Shown: positions 35,589-44,501 of the stretch, in pieces
Layout of the letters: every line of letters starts with the position of its first letter
How positions within the stretch are numbered: the stretch's first letter is position 1
Assembly: GCA_937891465.1 (NCBI GenBank)
Contig: CALAHF010000212.1
Location: forward strand, 1 to 48,292
Source of the DNA: an uncultured Verrucomicrobiales bacterium
Lineage (GTDB): Bacteria > Verrucomicrobiota > Verrucomicrobiia > Verrucomicrobiales > DEV007
Direction: 5' to 3'
DNA length: 48,292 bases
Notes under the pieces: generated by a model
Seen by the model: only the letters and a program-made list of their open reading frames with translations
The model's database searches: none
What the model was told of the DNA's origin: nothing
Made by a program: the position numbers and the translations under genes

Positions 35589-36495
35589 ATTTGGCAACTC
35601 CGCTTTTCCAAGCCAATTTTGAATTTCGTCCCCCGCATTCAATCCGGAAATCAATCGCTCTGGAATGGCTTCAACACCATGCAGCGCTCCCAGAACCATC
35701 CCAATCAGCATCCCTCGCGCGGCGGAATCTCCCCCGGCCATCGTGTTTTCGATCAGTGCGTTTTCGAATGAATCCTGATGCTATAGTAATACGAACAATG
35801 TCGCCGGAAACGCGTTCGGCATGTGGCAATCGAGACCCCGAGCAACCAGAGCCTCAATCGTGTCCTCCTCGAGCTCATTTCTCGCGTCGTCGACGCGCAT
35901 TGGCCGGATCAATGTTAGTCCAGCTTTGCGCAGAGAGCGATAGTAGCCCCTCCTCAAGGCCTACCCCGTGAACAATACGATGGGTCAATGCCGCAAAAAA
36001 CGCCGCAGCTTCAATTACGGCGGGATCTCCATGAGAAAACGCGGTTTGGGCCTTTGCGGCTTCAATGAACTCAGTTTGCTTGTCAGCGGCGGCAAATGGA
36101 ACCAGCAAAGGCGCTATCCTCGAAGCACCTGCGAGATCATTTGAATCGGAGCTTCTGGATTCCAAAGTCGATTTTGTGGCTCCGTCAACATACCCGGGGT
36201 ATTCCGCCAACCACATTGCTTTCCATCGATCGGTAAACGTTTCCATGCTAAACCTACCTTCAATGCTACGCATTAGCTCCAGAGTTTGGTCACCATAATG
36301 CGTGAAATCACCAGTTTGCTTTGCTTTATGATACTGGTTTTTTTCAGGAGAAATATAATCATTTACCCGACCGTGGGTAGACTCAATCTTCTTGGGATTA
36401 TAAACCCAATGAACGCCCAGAGTAAGGGCGTCACCAACGAAACTGCCCAAAACCGCCCCTTTGATTCGTTGTTCGAGGGTGACCTGCTTTGCCAT
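35589..36495 (-). pseudogene. ADP-ribosylglycohydrolase family gene with frameshift and in-frame TAG
   Basis: From ATG 36495 the protein reads MAKQVTLEQRIKGAVLGSFV and GDALTLGVHWVYNP, the N-terminal metal-binding hallmark. At about 35885-35898 the frame slips by one and resumes as VVDARNELEEDTIEALVARG. An in-frame TAG lies at 35781-35783, after PATLFVLL. The same frame then gives [20 protein letters not shown] and [20 protein letters not shown], the closing metal-binding helix. Such enzymes remove ADP-ribose from proteins or small molecules. Two lesions in one gene favour real decay, although read errors are possible. Confidence 0.7.
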
Positions 36496-36580
36496 TGTCA
36501 AAATTGTGAAATTGCAGAAAACGATTGAAACGGAACGTTCAAACAATCCTTACGGTTGAAATGAGCCTTCCCTCTAAACA

Positions 36581-36619
36581 CAAAAACCGCCGGGCGAAAA
36601 TAACCCGACGGTTTTTGTC
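36581..36619 (-). terminator. Strong hairpin terminator, works in either direction
   Basis: ACAAAAACCGCCGGG (36581-36595) pairs with CCCGACGGTTTTTGT (36605-36619) except for one C-A mismatch, around a 9-nt loop. A-tract and T-tract flanks give U-runs on both strands. It follows the small basic protein gene on the minus strand and lies upstream of the ADP-ribosylglycohydrolase gene. Confidence 0.85.
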
Positions 36620-36647
36620 AACTTGCTCAGTGTTGAATTGTATGAGC

Positions 36648-36989
36648 CTAAATCTTTAACTTCAGCTCGTTGAACTCAGCTTGAAGCGAGTCGATTTCGA
36701 CTTGAATCGCTTGCAGGCGGTTGAGAACAGCCCCGACGCTTCCGCCGACCTTTTTGCTCTTCTTGACGCTCTTCTGCTTGGGAGCAACAGCCTTCTTGCC
36801 GCCTTTTGCACCACGCTTTTTACCTGGAGTCTTAACTCCGGCACTCTTTAGCCAAGAAGCCACTGTAATCGGGTTGATTTTAAACTTTACAACCGCTGCA
36901 GATTGACCTCCGCGACCGTTTGCTTCATTGTGTTTAATAACGAACGCAACAACCTTGTCTTTTTGATCTTGTGTATATCTAATAGCCAT
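36648..36989 (-). CDS. Small HTH plus basic linker plus coiled-coil protein (DNA-binding, nucleoid-like)
   Basis: The protein has about 113 residues from ATG 36989. Residues 1-50 (YTQDQKDKVVAFVIKHNEA, then INPITVASWLKSAG) look like the helix-turn-helix of IS3 OrfA-type proteins. The stretch 52-80 is lysine/alanine-rich like histone-H1-type tails. Residues about 84-113 (VLNRLQAIQVEIDSLQAEF) form a heptad coiled coil for dimerisation. No transposase second frame is nearby, so a nucleoid-associated or regulatory role is more likely than mobility. It ends just before a strong terminator, so it is a monocistronic, well-expressed-looking unit. Confidence 0.65.
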   Translation of the reverse strand: MAIRYTQDQKDKVVAFVIKHNEANGRGGQSAAVVKFKINPITVASWLKSAGVKTPGKKRGAKGGKKAVAPKQKSVKKSKKVGGSVGAVLNRLQAIQVEIDSLQAEFNELKLKI

Positions 36990-37084
36990 TATCTTATTGG
37001 GGGTTATGTAATTGTGCTTCCACCCGACGCGAAGATGGGGCAATCCCTCTAATTTTCAACCACTTATTTTATACAAAGATTAGT

Positions 37085-37690
37085 ATGCAAACCTTAAAAA
37101 ACGACTCACCAACTAGTCAACATTCGGGCGCGAAAATCTGGATTTCAGCAGCCTTGTTTTGCCTCGTTTCCCTTGTCAGCTTCAGTCTTTGGGCCTTTGA
37201 TATTCCTTTTCTCAGAGGAGCCAATAAACTTTACCCGGCAATCGCAGTTGTCTTTATTCTGGGCGGTGCTCCATCCATGTTACCCGTTTTTCGGGCGAAC
37301 AATGGTAGCGTTGGCCAATTAAAGTATCTCCTACTCTTCTGGCCCGCATTCATCGTTTTTGCGGGAGCCTGGTGGTTTTTCTGGGAGCAATTCCACGATC
37401 ACACAGGCGAGATTCTGGGATCATTCCTCGGCTTGGCGGGGCTGATCCTGTTTTTTAAGCTCGGTTTCAGAACAACCCGCTCTTTCCCGCTGCTTTTGGC
37501 GATCGCGTTCACCTGGTACACCATGAACTATTACATCGCAGAATACGTCCACAACGAACTTAAATTCGCTACGTTCCCGGGCGCAGGCCCCCTGAGCCGC
37601 CTGTCATGGGGACTCTTTTTCGGAATCGGAATGGGCGCTGCTCTGGCTTTCGTAACCGACTCCCTCCGGCCAAAAAACGCCGCTGAGTAA
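37085..37690 (+). CDS. Hypothetical polytopic inner-membrane protein
   Basis: This 201-residue protein has about six hydrophobic helices (about 20-40, 50-68, 80-98, 108-125, 134-152 and 175-192) and no recognisable catalytic motif. The conserved-looking WWFFWEQFHDHTGE (about 96-109) and YYIAEYVHNELKFATFPG lie between helices. I do not recognise the family. It diverges from the basic protein gene over 95 bp and converges on the Nudix gene with one base between stops. Confidence 0.65.
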   Translation: MQTLKNDSPTSQHSGAKIWISAALFCLVSLVSFSLWAFDIPFLRGANKLYPAIAVVFILGGAPSMLPVFRANNGSVGQLKYLLLFWPAFIVFAGAWWFFWEQFHDHTGEILGSFLGLAGLILFFKLGFRTTRSFPLLLAIAFTWYTMNYYIAEYVHNELKFATFPGAGPLSRLSWGLFFGIGMGAALAFVTDSLRPKNAAE

Positions 37691-37691
37691 T

Positions 37692-38327
37692 TTATTCCAA
37701 CAAGCCGATAAAGCCGTCGAAGCAGATCTGCGACCACGATTCCATCTTTTTGCGAAGCTTTGTCAGCTCTTCGACATCGAGAAACTCGAGCTTCTCGATA
37801 CTAGCTTCGTTCGCTTTCACGTTTTCACTCTCAAGTTGAATGAGGTGAACGACTCCGAGGTGAACTTTACCAACCGCGTTGGAATCATCATTGATTAGAG
37901 CCACAATTCTCTGAGTGTAAGGCCCAACTATCTTCAATTCTTCGCGAATTTCACGCTCCACCCCTTTGGTGTAAGTCACCTTATCGACGGTTTCAGCCCG
38001 GTTTTCGGGATCAACATCAGTGTCGTTCACGTGACCACCGATTCCCAACGAACCTTTGGAAGCTAATCGCTTCTCTCCACCTTTTGCGCCGCGGACATAG
38101 TGCAAATACTTGTCACCAGCCTGAAAAATCACGTAAGGGATGATCTGCTTGTGGCTCGGATCATCTTCAGCTTCGTTGCGATCGAGGAAATAATTGTTCG
38201 CCGGTGCCAGAATTGCCCCGAGATACGACCAAGGCTCTAAACTGAGCCCCTGAAAGGATCCCAATTCGTCGAACAAATCACGTGAAATCACGAGAACATT
38301 TTCATCTTCGTACTTTTTTTTAGCCAT
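37692..38327 (-). CDS. Nudix-fold hydrolase-like protein
   Basis: The protein has about 211 residues from ATG 38327; the longer frame starts at 38348. A hydrophobic strand and GSLGIGGHVNDTD (about 92-104) lead, after an insertion of about 15 residues, to GVEREIREELKIVG (about 122-135). This is the second half of the Nudix box, with REIREEL as the metal-binding helix. The spacing between the glycine and REx2EE elements is longer than usual, so the canonical box is split by an insert. It probably cleaves a nucleoside or other diphosphate-X; the substrate is unknown. Confidence 0.7.
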   Translation of the reverse strand: MAKKKYEDENVLVISRDLFDELGSFQGLSLEPWSYLGAILAPANNYFLDRNEAEDDPSHKQIIPYVIFQAGDKYLHYVRGAKGGEKRLASKGSLGIGGHVNDTDVDPENRAETVDKVTYTKGVEREIREELKIVGPYTQRIVALINDDSNAVGKVHLGVVHLIQLESENVKANEASIEKLEFLDVEELTKLRKKMESWSQICFDGFIGLLE

Positions 38328-38370
38328 TCTCGGCGATTGTAACTTCAAACCGCGATCTGTCTCTCAAAAA

Positions 38371-39729
38371 TTACGGCCTAAAGTCGCTAATTAGCTCTCC
38401 AACACGTTTTTGCATCGATTTAAAGCGCTCATTTTCCGATTCGGCAAGGTTTTCAGTTTCATTCGGGTCTTTTTTGAGCTGGAACAAAAATTCACCGTCT
38501 TTTGGAGAATTGACGTATTTCCAATCCCCCTGACGCAATGCCAGCCAATTTTTTCGGTTCAACTCGGTATGAGCTCCCGTTTCCCAAAACAACTCGCGAT
38601 CCCCCACCGGCTCACCTTTTCCTAAAATCACGTTGGAAATATCAAGCCCGTCAGTTTTGGGAAACTCAGCATCAACACCTGCCAGCGAAGTAAAGGTTGG
38701 GAATAAATCCAGAGCGCTACAAACTCCTTCTTCGATTCGCCCTGCCTCGATCTTTCCGGGCCACCGCATCACACACGGCACTTTGATTCCTCCCTCAAAA
38801 AGCGTCGCCTTCACTCCACGAAGTGGCTCGTTATTGCCCCCGTAAACCGGATCCCCGCCATGGTCCGTCAGAAAAATAACCAGCGTGTTTTCATCCAGAT
38901 TATTCGCCTCAATAGCATCCAAAACCCGCCCGACTCCGTCATCAAGGCTCACCGTCATGGCAGCAAATTCCCGTCGGATTTTATCAGGGATTTCATCAAC
39001 CCCCTTGCGCTGCAGATCGGCGGACTGGGGTTGCATGATATTCACAGGCCCCTTGTCTTTAGGGCTGTATCCCTTTCCGAAATGCGGTGCGTTGTAGGCC
39101 AAATAGAGAAAAAACGGCATTTCAGAATTCTTCCGCTTTGCAAAAAAATCGATCGCTTCGTCAGAAATTAGATCGGTTGCATAGCCATTTTTTGATACGT
39201 GCTCGGTGCCGTGATACCAATCAGGAATGTTGCCATAGGTCATCGTAAAATAGTCGATACACCCGCCGGTATGCCCTCGAAAAAAATCAAAACCGTGATT
39301 CATCGGCAGCAGATCAGTTGACCCATGGCCGAGATGCCATTTTCCAATCAGACCGGTTTCGTAGCCGCCTTTTTCCGAGAGAACTTGCGCAATCGTCGTT
39401 TCATCAGCATGAATGCCACGCGACTTATGCTCATCGGCCATGAACATCAACGCTGAAAGTAGCTGATCCTTCGAGCGGCTTGGGTTTCTGCCCGTCAGTA
39501 ATCCGAAACGAGACGGCGTACAAATCGATGACGCCGAATAGAAATTCGTGAACTTCAGCCCTTCCGCAGCGATCCGATCGATGTTCGGTGTTGGAATTTC
39601 AGAGCCATAACACCCGACATCGTTCATCCCCTGATCATCCGTAAAAATCAGGACAATATTAGGTTTCTCAGCCGCGTGGGCGATCGAAAATCCAAGACTA
39701 AAAAGTAGAAGAACGAGCCGATTCATCAT
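38371..39729 (-). CDS. Exported formylglycine-dependent sulfatase
   Basis: The protein has 452 residues. A signal peptide (MMNRLVLLLFSLGFSIAHAA) precedes KPNIVLIFTDDQGMNDVGCY with the metal-binding Asp pair. The catalytic motif is C70-TPSR, the CxPSR form converted to formylglycine by a maturase that must be encoded elsewhere. GLIGKWHLGHG and LTDHGGDPVYGGNNEPLRG carry the remaining ligands. It is a family S1 sulfatase for sulfated glycans, typical of marine Verrucomicrobia. The region 39730-39900 upstream holds only its promoter area. Confidence 0.93.
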   Translation of the reverse strand: MMNRLVLLLFSLGFSIAHAAEKPNIVLIFTDDQGMNDVGCYGSEIPTPNIDRIAAEGLKFTNFYSASSICTPSRFGLLTGRNPSRSKDQLLSALMFMADEHKSRGIHADETTIAQVLSEKGGYETGLIGKWHLGHGSTDLLPMNHGFDFFRGHTGGCIDYFTMTYGNIPDWYHGTEHVSKNGYATDLISDEAIDFFAKRKNSEMPFFLYLAYNAPHFGKGYSPKDKGPVNIMQPQSADLQRKGVDEIPDKIRREFAAMTVSLDDGVGRVLDAIEANNLDENTLVIFLTDHGGDPVYGGNNEPLRGVKATLFEGGIKVPCVMRWPGKIEAGRIEEGVCSALDLFPTFTSLAGVDAEFPKTDGLDISNVILGKGEPVGDRELFWETGAHTELNRKNWLALRQGDWKYVNSPKDGEFLFQLKKDPNETENLAESENERFKSMQKRVGELISDFRP

Positions 39730-39900
39730 TCAAGCATTCAAAAGTAAACCCCCTTGAAGTCCAAGCCCGAATCGTGCTGATTCAGGCCTTCACAATCGAA
39801 TGGCAGCTTCCCGATCAGCCTTCCCACGAATTCTTTACCGTGATCTGAATGCTTTGGCGTTTTTGATCAATTGGAGCCTCAGAAAATCCTGCTGTAACGG

Positions 39901-40883
39901 TCATTCGTCTGCGTCGATGAAAACACCCGTTGCTTCGGGTTGAAAATTAAAGTGTCCGCAGAAATCCCACGGCCGGCCGGAAGCTTCACAGTCTCGATCG
40001 GAAACAGTCGTCAGACATTCTTCTGCAAATTGGGTGGGTTCGACATGCATGGCAACCTGCTCAATCAACACCGTAAAGGCTGCCGAAAAGATCAAGGTAA
40101 CCGCAACCGCCCTCAACATTGCTTTGGTGACCGCCTGCGGAACTACTGTGACAGGCCCGGAGACGCGAAGCCCTTCGTGGCAACAAATCACCCCGATTAA
40201 AAATGCAGGAACCGTGCTGCGACCGATCAAATTCAAAAAATCGGCGAGTACGATTGCGTCGAAGATCGAATTGAAAAATGCCCAGGACGAAATCCGACCG
40301 ATCATCAAAATCGCAATCGCTGAAGCCGCAAACGCACACGCGACAAACATCGCCGCTAGCCCCGTCGCCGCCAGCGCAAGTCCGATCGCACGGGCATCAC
40401 CAAAAATTGCACCAAATTCACACCCTGCCCTTCAAGCAGGTCGACCTCGCCGTTTACTCGCATCATCGCTATTTCCGTCGTGATCGCAGAAGCACTGGCT
40501 GAAATAATAATCACACAGGCGAAAAACGGTGCCGCTTCACGAATCACCAAAATACTGAGCACCGGCCCGAGAAAGTCGATTTGCCCCGTAAATTCGAGGA
40601 ATTTATACGAATTCAACGTTAAGACGATTCCAGCCGTCACTCCGGCGAACATCGTGAATGGAATTGCTTCGACGCCGCCAAATAAAATCTGACGCGTAAA
40701 CCGCTGCCGAACCGGAAGCACCCAGGATGAGGGACGCACGGCCCCCGCAACGCATTCGGAAGAAATCGCTCCGAGATAAAACGTGTTTCGCAGGAAGTAA
40801 CGGAAAAACCGTCCCATCCCGCTGATTATGCCCCGTCCAGTCAAGATCTGACTGTAAAAGGGAACGCGCATCCGGCAATTCAA
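39901..40883 (-). pseudogene. mlaE: MlaE-type ABC transporter permease split by a one-base deletion
   Basis: The first part (40883 to about 40395) reads FGGVEAIPFTMFAGVTAG, VLSILVIREAAPFFACVIII, TTEIAMMRVNGEVDLLEG and GVNLVQFLVMP, the EQ-loop and GVNPVQYL-like elements of MlaE/YrbE permeases. The frame then shifts. Restoring one C in the CCC run at about 40392 gives RAIGLALAATGLAAMFVACA, then IFDAIVLADFLNLIGRSTV and the last helices. The partner ATPase MlaF and substrate-binding MlaD are not adjacent. A single deletion means an assembly error is as likely as a true pseudogene. Two ATGs, at 40883 and 40817, are possible starts. Confidence 0.75.
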
Positions 40884-40925
40884 ATCGTGACGAACCTTCC
40901 CTAATTTCCTACCATTCTGAAAGTC

Positions 40926-41870
40926 ATGACCTCACTTTCACGTCGCCATTTTCTAAAAGCCGGAGCCGCCACCGCTGTTGCCGGGCCGATTTCCGGACTC
41001 GCCGGCCCCGATCCAAAATCCTGCGGGATCTCGATTGGCACCTACGGATTGCAATCCATGCCGTTGATTGATGCGTTAAAGCTCATCAACAAAACCGGCT
41101 ACGACGCCGCTGAAATTACTGTTTTTCCGGGGATGACAGGAGAACCGGCGAAACTCTCCGCCGCGGATCGTTCCGAGATTCTGAAAATGCGCGATGAATC
41201 CTTATTAATATCCGCACTGATGGCTGATTTAAAACCCAACGCGGACGACAAAAAACACGTCGAAACAACCGATGAGTTGAAACGAATTATCGAGCTCGCT
41301 CATGATTTGACCTCCCTAGTCATGCCACCGCTTATCCAGACCATTCTTGCCGGGAAAAATTGGGACACTGAGAAAAACCTCTTTCGTGATCGAGTGGCCG
41401 ATTGGATGCAAATCTGCGCCGATCAGAAAATCACACTCAGTGTGAAACCACATCGAAGTCACGCCATGTCGACGCCCGCCCAAGCCGCTTGGCTTTTGCA
41501 ACAACTCGGCAACAGCAAATGGGTTGGCATGACCTACGACGCGAGCCACTATGCCTTTCGCGATGGCTTGCCACTCGATGAAACGATTGCCACCGCGTTG
41601 CCGATCACCAATTACGCAGCCGTGAAAGACGCCATCAAACTCGACGACGGAAAAATCGGGTTCGCGCTTGCTGGCACGGCTGGAAATCCAGATATTGCGC
41701 AGATCGTCAAAAGCTTCAACAAAGGCGGTTATCGCGGTGATTTTTGCTGCGAAGTCAGCAGTCTCATTTGGAAAAAAGATCCGAAATACGATCCCGTCGC
41801 CGCAACTGAAGTTTGCTACAAAAACATGGTGGCAGCTTTTGAAAAAGCCGAGGTGAATCGTCACTTGTGA
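40926..41870 (+). CDS. Tat-exported sugar isomerase/epimerase-like TIM barrel
   Basis: The protein has 314 residues. It has a twin-arginine leader (SRRHFLKAGAATAVAGPISG) and a xylose-isomerase-like barrel: YDAAEITVFPGMTG, ITLSVKPHRSHAMSTPAQ (about 160-177), VGMTYDASHYAF and DFCCEVSSLIWKK are the likely metal-site strands. It is a second exported member of the type at 31502, with a different sequence. It starts 42 bp from the divergent mlaE gene and ends before repeat copy 5. Confidence 0.8.
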   Translation: MTSLSRRHFLKAGAATAVAGPISGLAGPDPKSCGISIGTYGLQSMPLIDALKLINKTGYDAAEITVFPGMTGEPAKLSAADRSEILKMRDESLLISALMADLKPNADDKKHVETTDELKRIIELAHDLTSLVMPPLIQTILAGKNWDTEKNLFRDRVADWMQICADQKITLSVKPHRSHAMSTPAQAAWLLQQLGNSKWVGMTYDASHYAFRDGLPLDETIATALPITNYAAVKDAIKLDDGKIGFALAGTAGNPDIAQIVKSFNKGGYRGDFCCEVSSLIWKKDPKYDPVAATEVCYKNMVAAFEKAEVNRHL

Positions 41871-41907
41871 AATCCACTCTCCACTCTCCACGATCCAACA
41901 GTATCCG

Positions 41908-41991
41908 TTCATCGAACATACCCTATCCGTTCGAAACAGCTTTTCGATCAAACAGGGTTGATTCGTCGATCATACCCTGTTGATTCGTCAG
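41908..41991. repeat. Dispersed YAGGGT repeat, copy 5 (mixed orientation, upstream of tatD)
   Basis: The units CGAACATACCCTATCCGTTC (reverse), CGATCAAACAGGGTTGATTCG (forward) and CGATCATACCCTGTTGATTCG (reverse) lie in series. A shorter AACAGTATCCGTTC leads them and is shared with copy 6. The last two form an inverted pair, AACAGGGT/ACCCTGTT, around a 15-nt loop, as in copy 2. The copy ends two bases before the ATG of tatD. Confidence 0.8.
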
Positions 41992-41992
41992 C

Positions 41993-42787
41993 ATGTTGAT
42001 TGATACCCATGCCCATCTGGCCTCGCCCAAATTCAAAGGCGACGTTGATGAAATCATAAAAAACGCGGCGGATGCCGGCGTTGATCGAATCATTGCGATC
42101 GCATGCGATTTGGAAGACAGCCCGGTAAACATTGAACTGGCCGAGAAATATCCAGGGACAGTCTACGCGACGGTTGGAATTCATCCCTGCTACGCGCACG
42201 AGATCGCTACGGATGATTACATCTCGATTCTAAGAAAACTCAGCACCCACGAAAAAGTCGTCGCGATTGGCGAAATCGGTCTGGATTACTATCATGCTCC
42301 GCCAACCGGCTTCACCGGGGAAACCTGGCGCACCCGACAAGCTGAAGTATTTCGGGCCCAGCTTGATCTCGCTGTAAAAGTCGATCTCCCAGTGGTTGTG
42401 CATCAACGCGACAGCAACGCGGATACGATGGCGATTTTAAACGAATACCGCGGCACCTCGCTCCGGGCAGTCCTTCATTGTTTCACCTACGATATCGACC
42501 ACGCCAAGCGGGCCTTCGATCTGGGGCATCTCGTCTCATTTACTGGCGTGGTGACCTATCCAAAAGCGCAAGATGTTCAGGAAATGGCGGCTCTCGTTGA
42601 TGGAAATAAGTTCATGGTGGAGACCGATTGCCCCTATTTGACGCCCGTTCCACGACGCGGAAAACGCTGCGAACCGGCTGATACTAAGCACACTGCGATG
42701 CATTTAGCGAAGCTACGAGGCGTTGATTTTGAGAGCCTTGCATCTGAAACCACCCAAACGGCGGAAGCTTTTTTTAAAATTGATTAA
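41993..42787 (+). CDS. tatD: TatD-family metal-dependent hydrolase/DNase
   Basis: This 264-residue TIM barrel has the first-strand metal motif DTHAHL, VGIHPCYAHE, VVAIGEIGLDYY with the bridging Glu, VVVHQRDSNADT, LHCFTYD with His, and METDCPYLTPVPRRGKRCEP with the last Asp. The order and spacing are those of TatD/YcfH enzymes, which act on nucleic-acid ends or in quality control. The length is normal. Its translation start lies against repeat copy 5, so that hairpin could influence its expression. Confidence 0.92.
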   Translation: MLIDTHAHLASPKFKGDVDEIIKNAADAGVDRIIAIACDLEDSPVNIELAEKYPGTVYATVGIHPCYAHEIATDDYISILRKLSTHEKVVAIGEIGLDYYHAPPTGFTGETWRTRQAEVFRAQLDLAVKVDLPVVVHQRDSNADTMAILNEYRGTSLRAVLHCFTYDIDHAKRAFDLGHLVSFTGVVTYPKAQDVQEMAALVDGNKFMVETDCPYLTPVPRRGKRCEPADTKHTAMHLAKLRGVDFESLASETTQTAEAFFKID

Positions 42788-42883
42788 ATTTGCGTCTCAG
42801 CTCTGACGAAAATTAACTTGCGCTGCTCTCTACCCTAACTAAGCTTTAATTGAGTACTAACCCTAACTGGATAGATAAGCGCT

Positions 42884-43084
42884 ATGTTCTCAAATAAAGA
42901 AAATAAGGTTCGCGAGAAACATTTTCCTTCCCGCAATCATAAAACAAAAGGTCAGAGCACTCACCACAAAGAGACTCTTACGATGACAGACAACCACCTG
43001 TTGTTTTTGGCTCAACGGGCACGAAAGGAGTCCTCGCTTCATCAACCGGTTGGCTTCTGGAAGCGAATTTTTGGCTGGCGCTGA
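42884..43084 (+). CDS. Possible small basic protein
   Basis: A 66-codon frame, rich in Lys, His and Arg, lies alone in the 332-bp gap 42788-43119. The C-terminal half (MTDNHLLFLAQRARKESSLH, then GFWKRIFGWR) looks like an amphipathic peptide and could start on its own at an internal ATG. I do not recognise it, and codon evidence is too thin to be sure. The gap otherwise has only short ACCCTAACT repeats at about 42831 and 42858. Confidence 0.35.
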   Translation: MFSNKENKVREKHFPSRNHKTKGQSTHHKETLTMTDNHLLFLAQRARKESSLHQPVGFWKRIFGWR

Positions 43085-43119
43085 CGCCATTCATCGCGGA
43101 TGCGTTGGGTCACTAATTT

Positions 43120-44373
43120 ATGGCTATCAACGCACGACAAATCACGCTGCAAGGGCTGCGTGACTGGGACGACACTTCGCGATTCGCCGACGATATTCTC
43201 GCCGGTTTAACAAAACAACACCTACTGGCTGGCTCAAACCGGGCATTGGTGCAGGAATTATTTTACGGAACGCTCCGTAATCTTGAGTCCATTGATTTTG
43301 TAATCGAAGCGCTGCGGCGCGGCAGCTTGGGCCCACAAGCATTGTGGGTTCTGCGTTTGGGAATTTATCAGCTCTATCACACGCACATTGCTGAGCATGC
43401 CATTTTGAATGAAACGGTCGGGCTGATGCCAAAAAATCAGCGCGGCTTCGTCAATGCAATTTTACGGAATTCACTGCGGCAGAAAGCTGATTTTGAACAG
43501 AAAATCGAGCAATCAACCGTAGATATCCGCGAATCTCATCCCGAGTGGCTGGTTGAACGGTGGCAGGAACAGCTTGGCGAAGACGAGACGGAAAAACTCT
43601 GCGCGTGGAATAACGTGGCCGCTCCGGTGTATGCGAGATTCAATCCGCTGGCCGATGTGAATCTCATCTCGGATCTCCGCGAAACGCTAGACGCGGATCT
43701 TTTTCTCGAAAAATTCCCCGAATTTTTCCGAATTGATGGCCCGATCAAACAAGAATGGCTGGCCGATGGTCTCATCTACATTCAAGACCCCAGTACGATC
43801 GGCGCGTGCGAACTGTTGAATGCTCAGCCCGGCGAAACCATCCTCGATGCCTGCGCTGCCCCCGGCGGAAAGACCGCTTTTCTCGCGGGAGAATTGAAGA
43901 ACGAAGGAACGATCATTGCGGCCGACAACGTGGCGAAGCGAATCACCCGGCTTCAGGAAAACCTCGACCGGATGCGAGTCACGAACACAAACATTCGTCA
44001 ATTGGATTGGCTGAATCTAGATCCCGATGCAGCGGAGCAGTTGCCGGAATTCGACGCGATTTTGGTCGATGTTCCGTGCTCAAATACAGGCGTGATGCGA
44101 CGTCGCGTCGATGTTCGTTGGCGGCTTCAGCCATGGGATTTCGAACGCCAAATAAAAACCCAAATGGCAATTTCCGAGGCTGTTTTGCCATTCCTGAAAT
44201 CCGGCGGACGGCTGATTTACAGCACCTGCTCGATTGATCGCGACGAAAACGAAGCCGTCATCGACACCCTGTTGAGCCAGAATTCAGATTTGGCCCAGGT
44301 TTCGACACGACGGACATTGCCTTGGATTGATGGCATCGATGGGAGTTTTGCGGCGCAACTGGTGAAGGCGTAA
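43120..44373 (+). CDS. rsmB: 16S rRNA (cytosine-C5) methyltransferase, RsmB/Sun family
   Basis: This 417-residue enzyme has an N-terminal NusB-like helical domain (about 1-135, AINARQITLQGLRDWDD) and a C-terminal class I methyltransferase. The motifs are ILDACAAPGGKTAFLAG (motif I), DVPCSNTGVMRRR with the helper Cys, and GGRLIYSTCSIDRDENE with the catalytic Cys in the TC position. It methylates one cytosine of 16S rRNA (C967 in E. coli). The architecture and motif set are canonical. Confidence 0.92.
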   Translation: MAINARQITLQGLRDWDDTSRFADDILAGLTKQHLLAGSNRALVQELFYGTLRNLESIDFVIEALRRGSLGPQALWVLRLGIYQLYHTHIAEHAILNETVGLMPKNQRGFVNAILRNSLRQKADFEQKIEQSTVDIRESHPEWLVERWQEQLGEDETEKLCAWNNVAAPVYARFNPLADVNLISDLRETLDADLFLEKFPEFFRIDGPIKQEWLADGLIYIQDPSTIGACELLNAQPGETILDACAAPGGKTAFLAGELKNEGTIIAADNVAKRITRLQENLDRMRVTNTNIRQLDWLNLDPDAAEQLPEFDAILVDVPCSNTGVMRRRVDVRWRLQPWDFERQIKTQMAISEAVLPFLKSGGRLIYSTCSIDRDENEAVIDTLLSQNSDLAQVSTRRTLPWIDGIDGSFAAQLVKA

Positions 44374-44463
44374 ACTCTACGAAAGCCGCCAAAATTTGCG
44401 TTACTATCACAAAAAGGCGGGGAGATTCCGGCTTGTTTTCCCGTTAATCTATGTGAATTCTCA

Positions 44464-44486
44464 CCCCGCTTTTCAGAAAAACGGGG
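44464..44486. other. Hairpin in the rsmB-to-propeller intergenic region
   Basis: CCCCG and CGGGG close a stem continued by TTTT/AAAA over one mismatch, with a CAG loop. There is no T-run behind it, so it could be a regulator or mRNA-stability structure as easily as a terminator for rsmB. The downstream gene starts at 44502. Confidence 0.5.
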
Positions 44487-44501
44487 CGGTATTCTAAGAT
44501 T

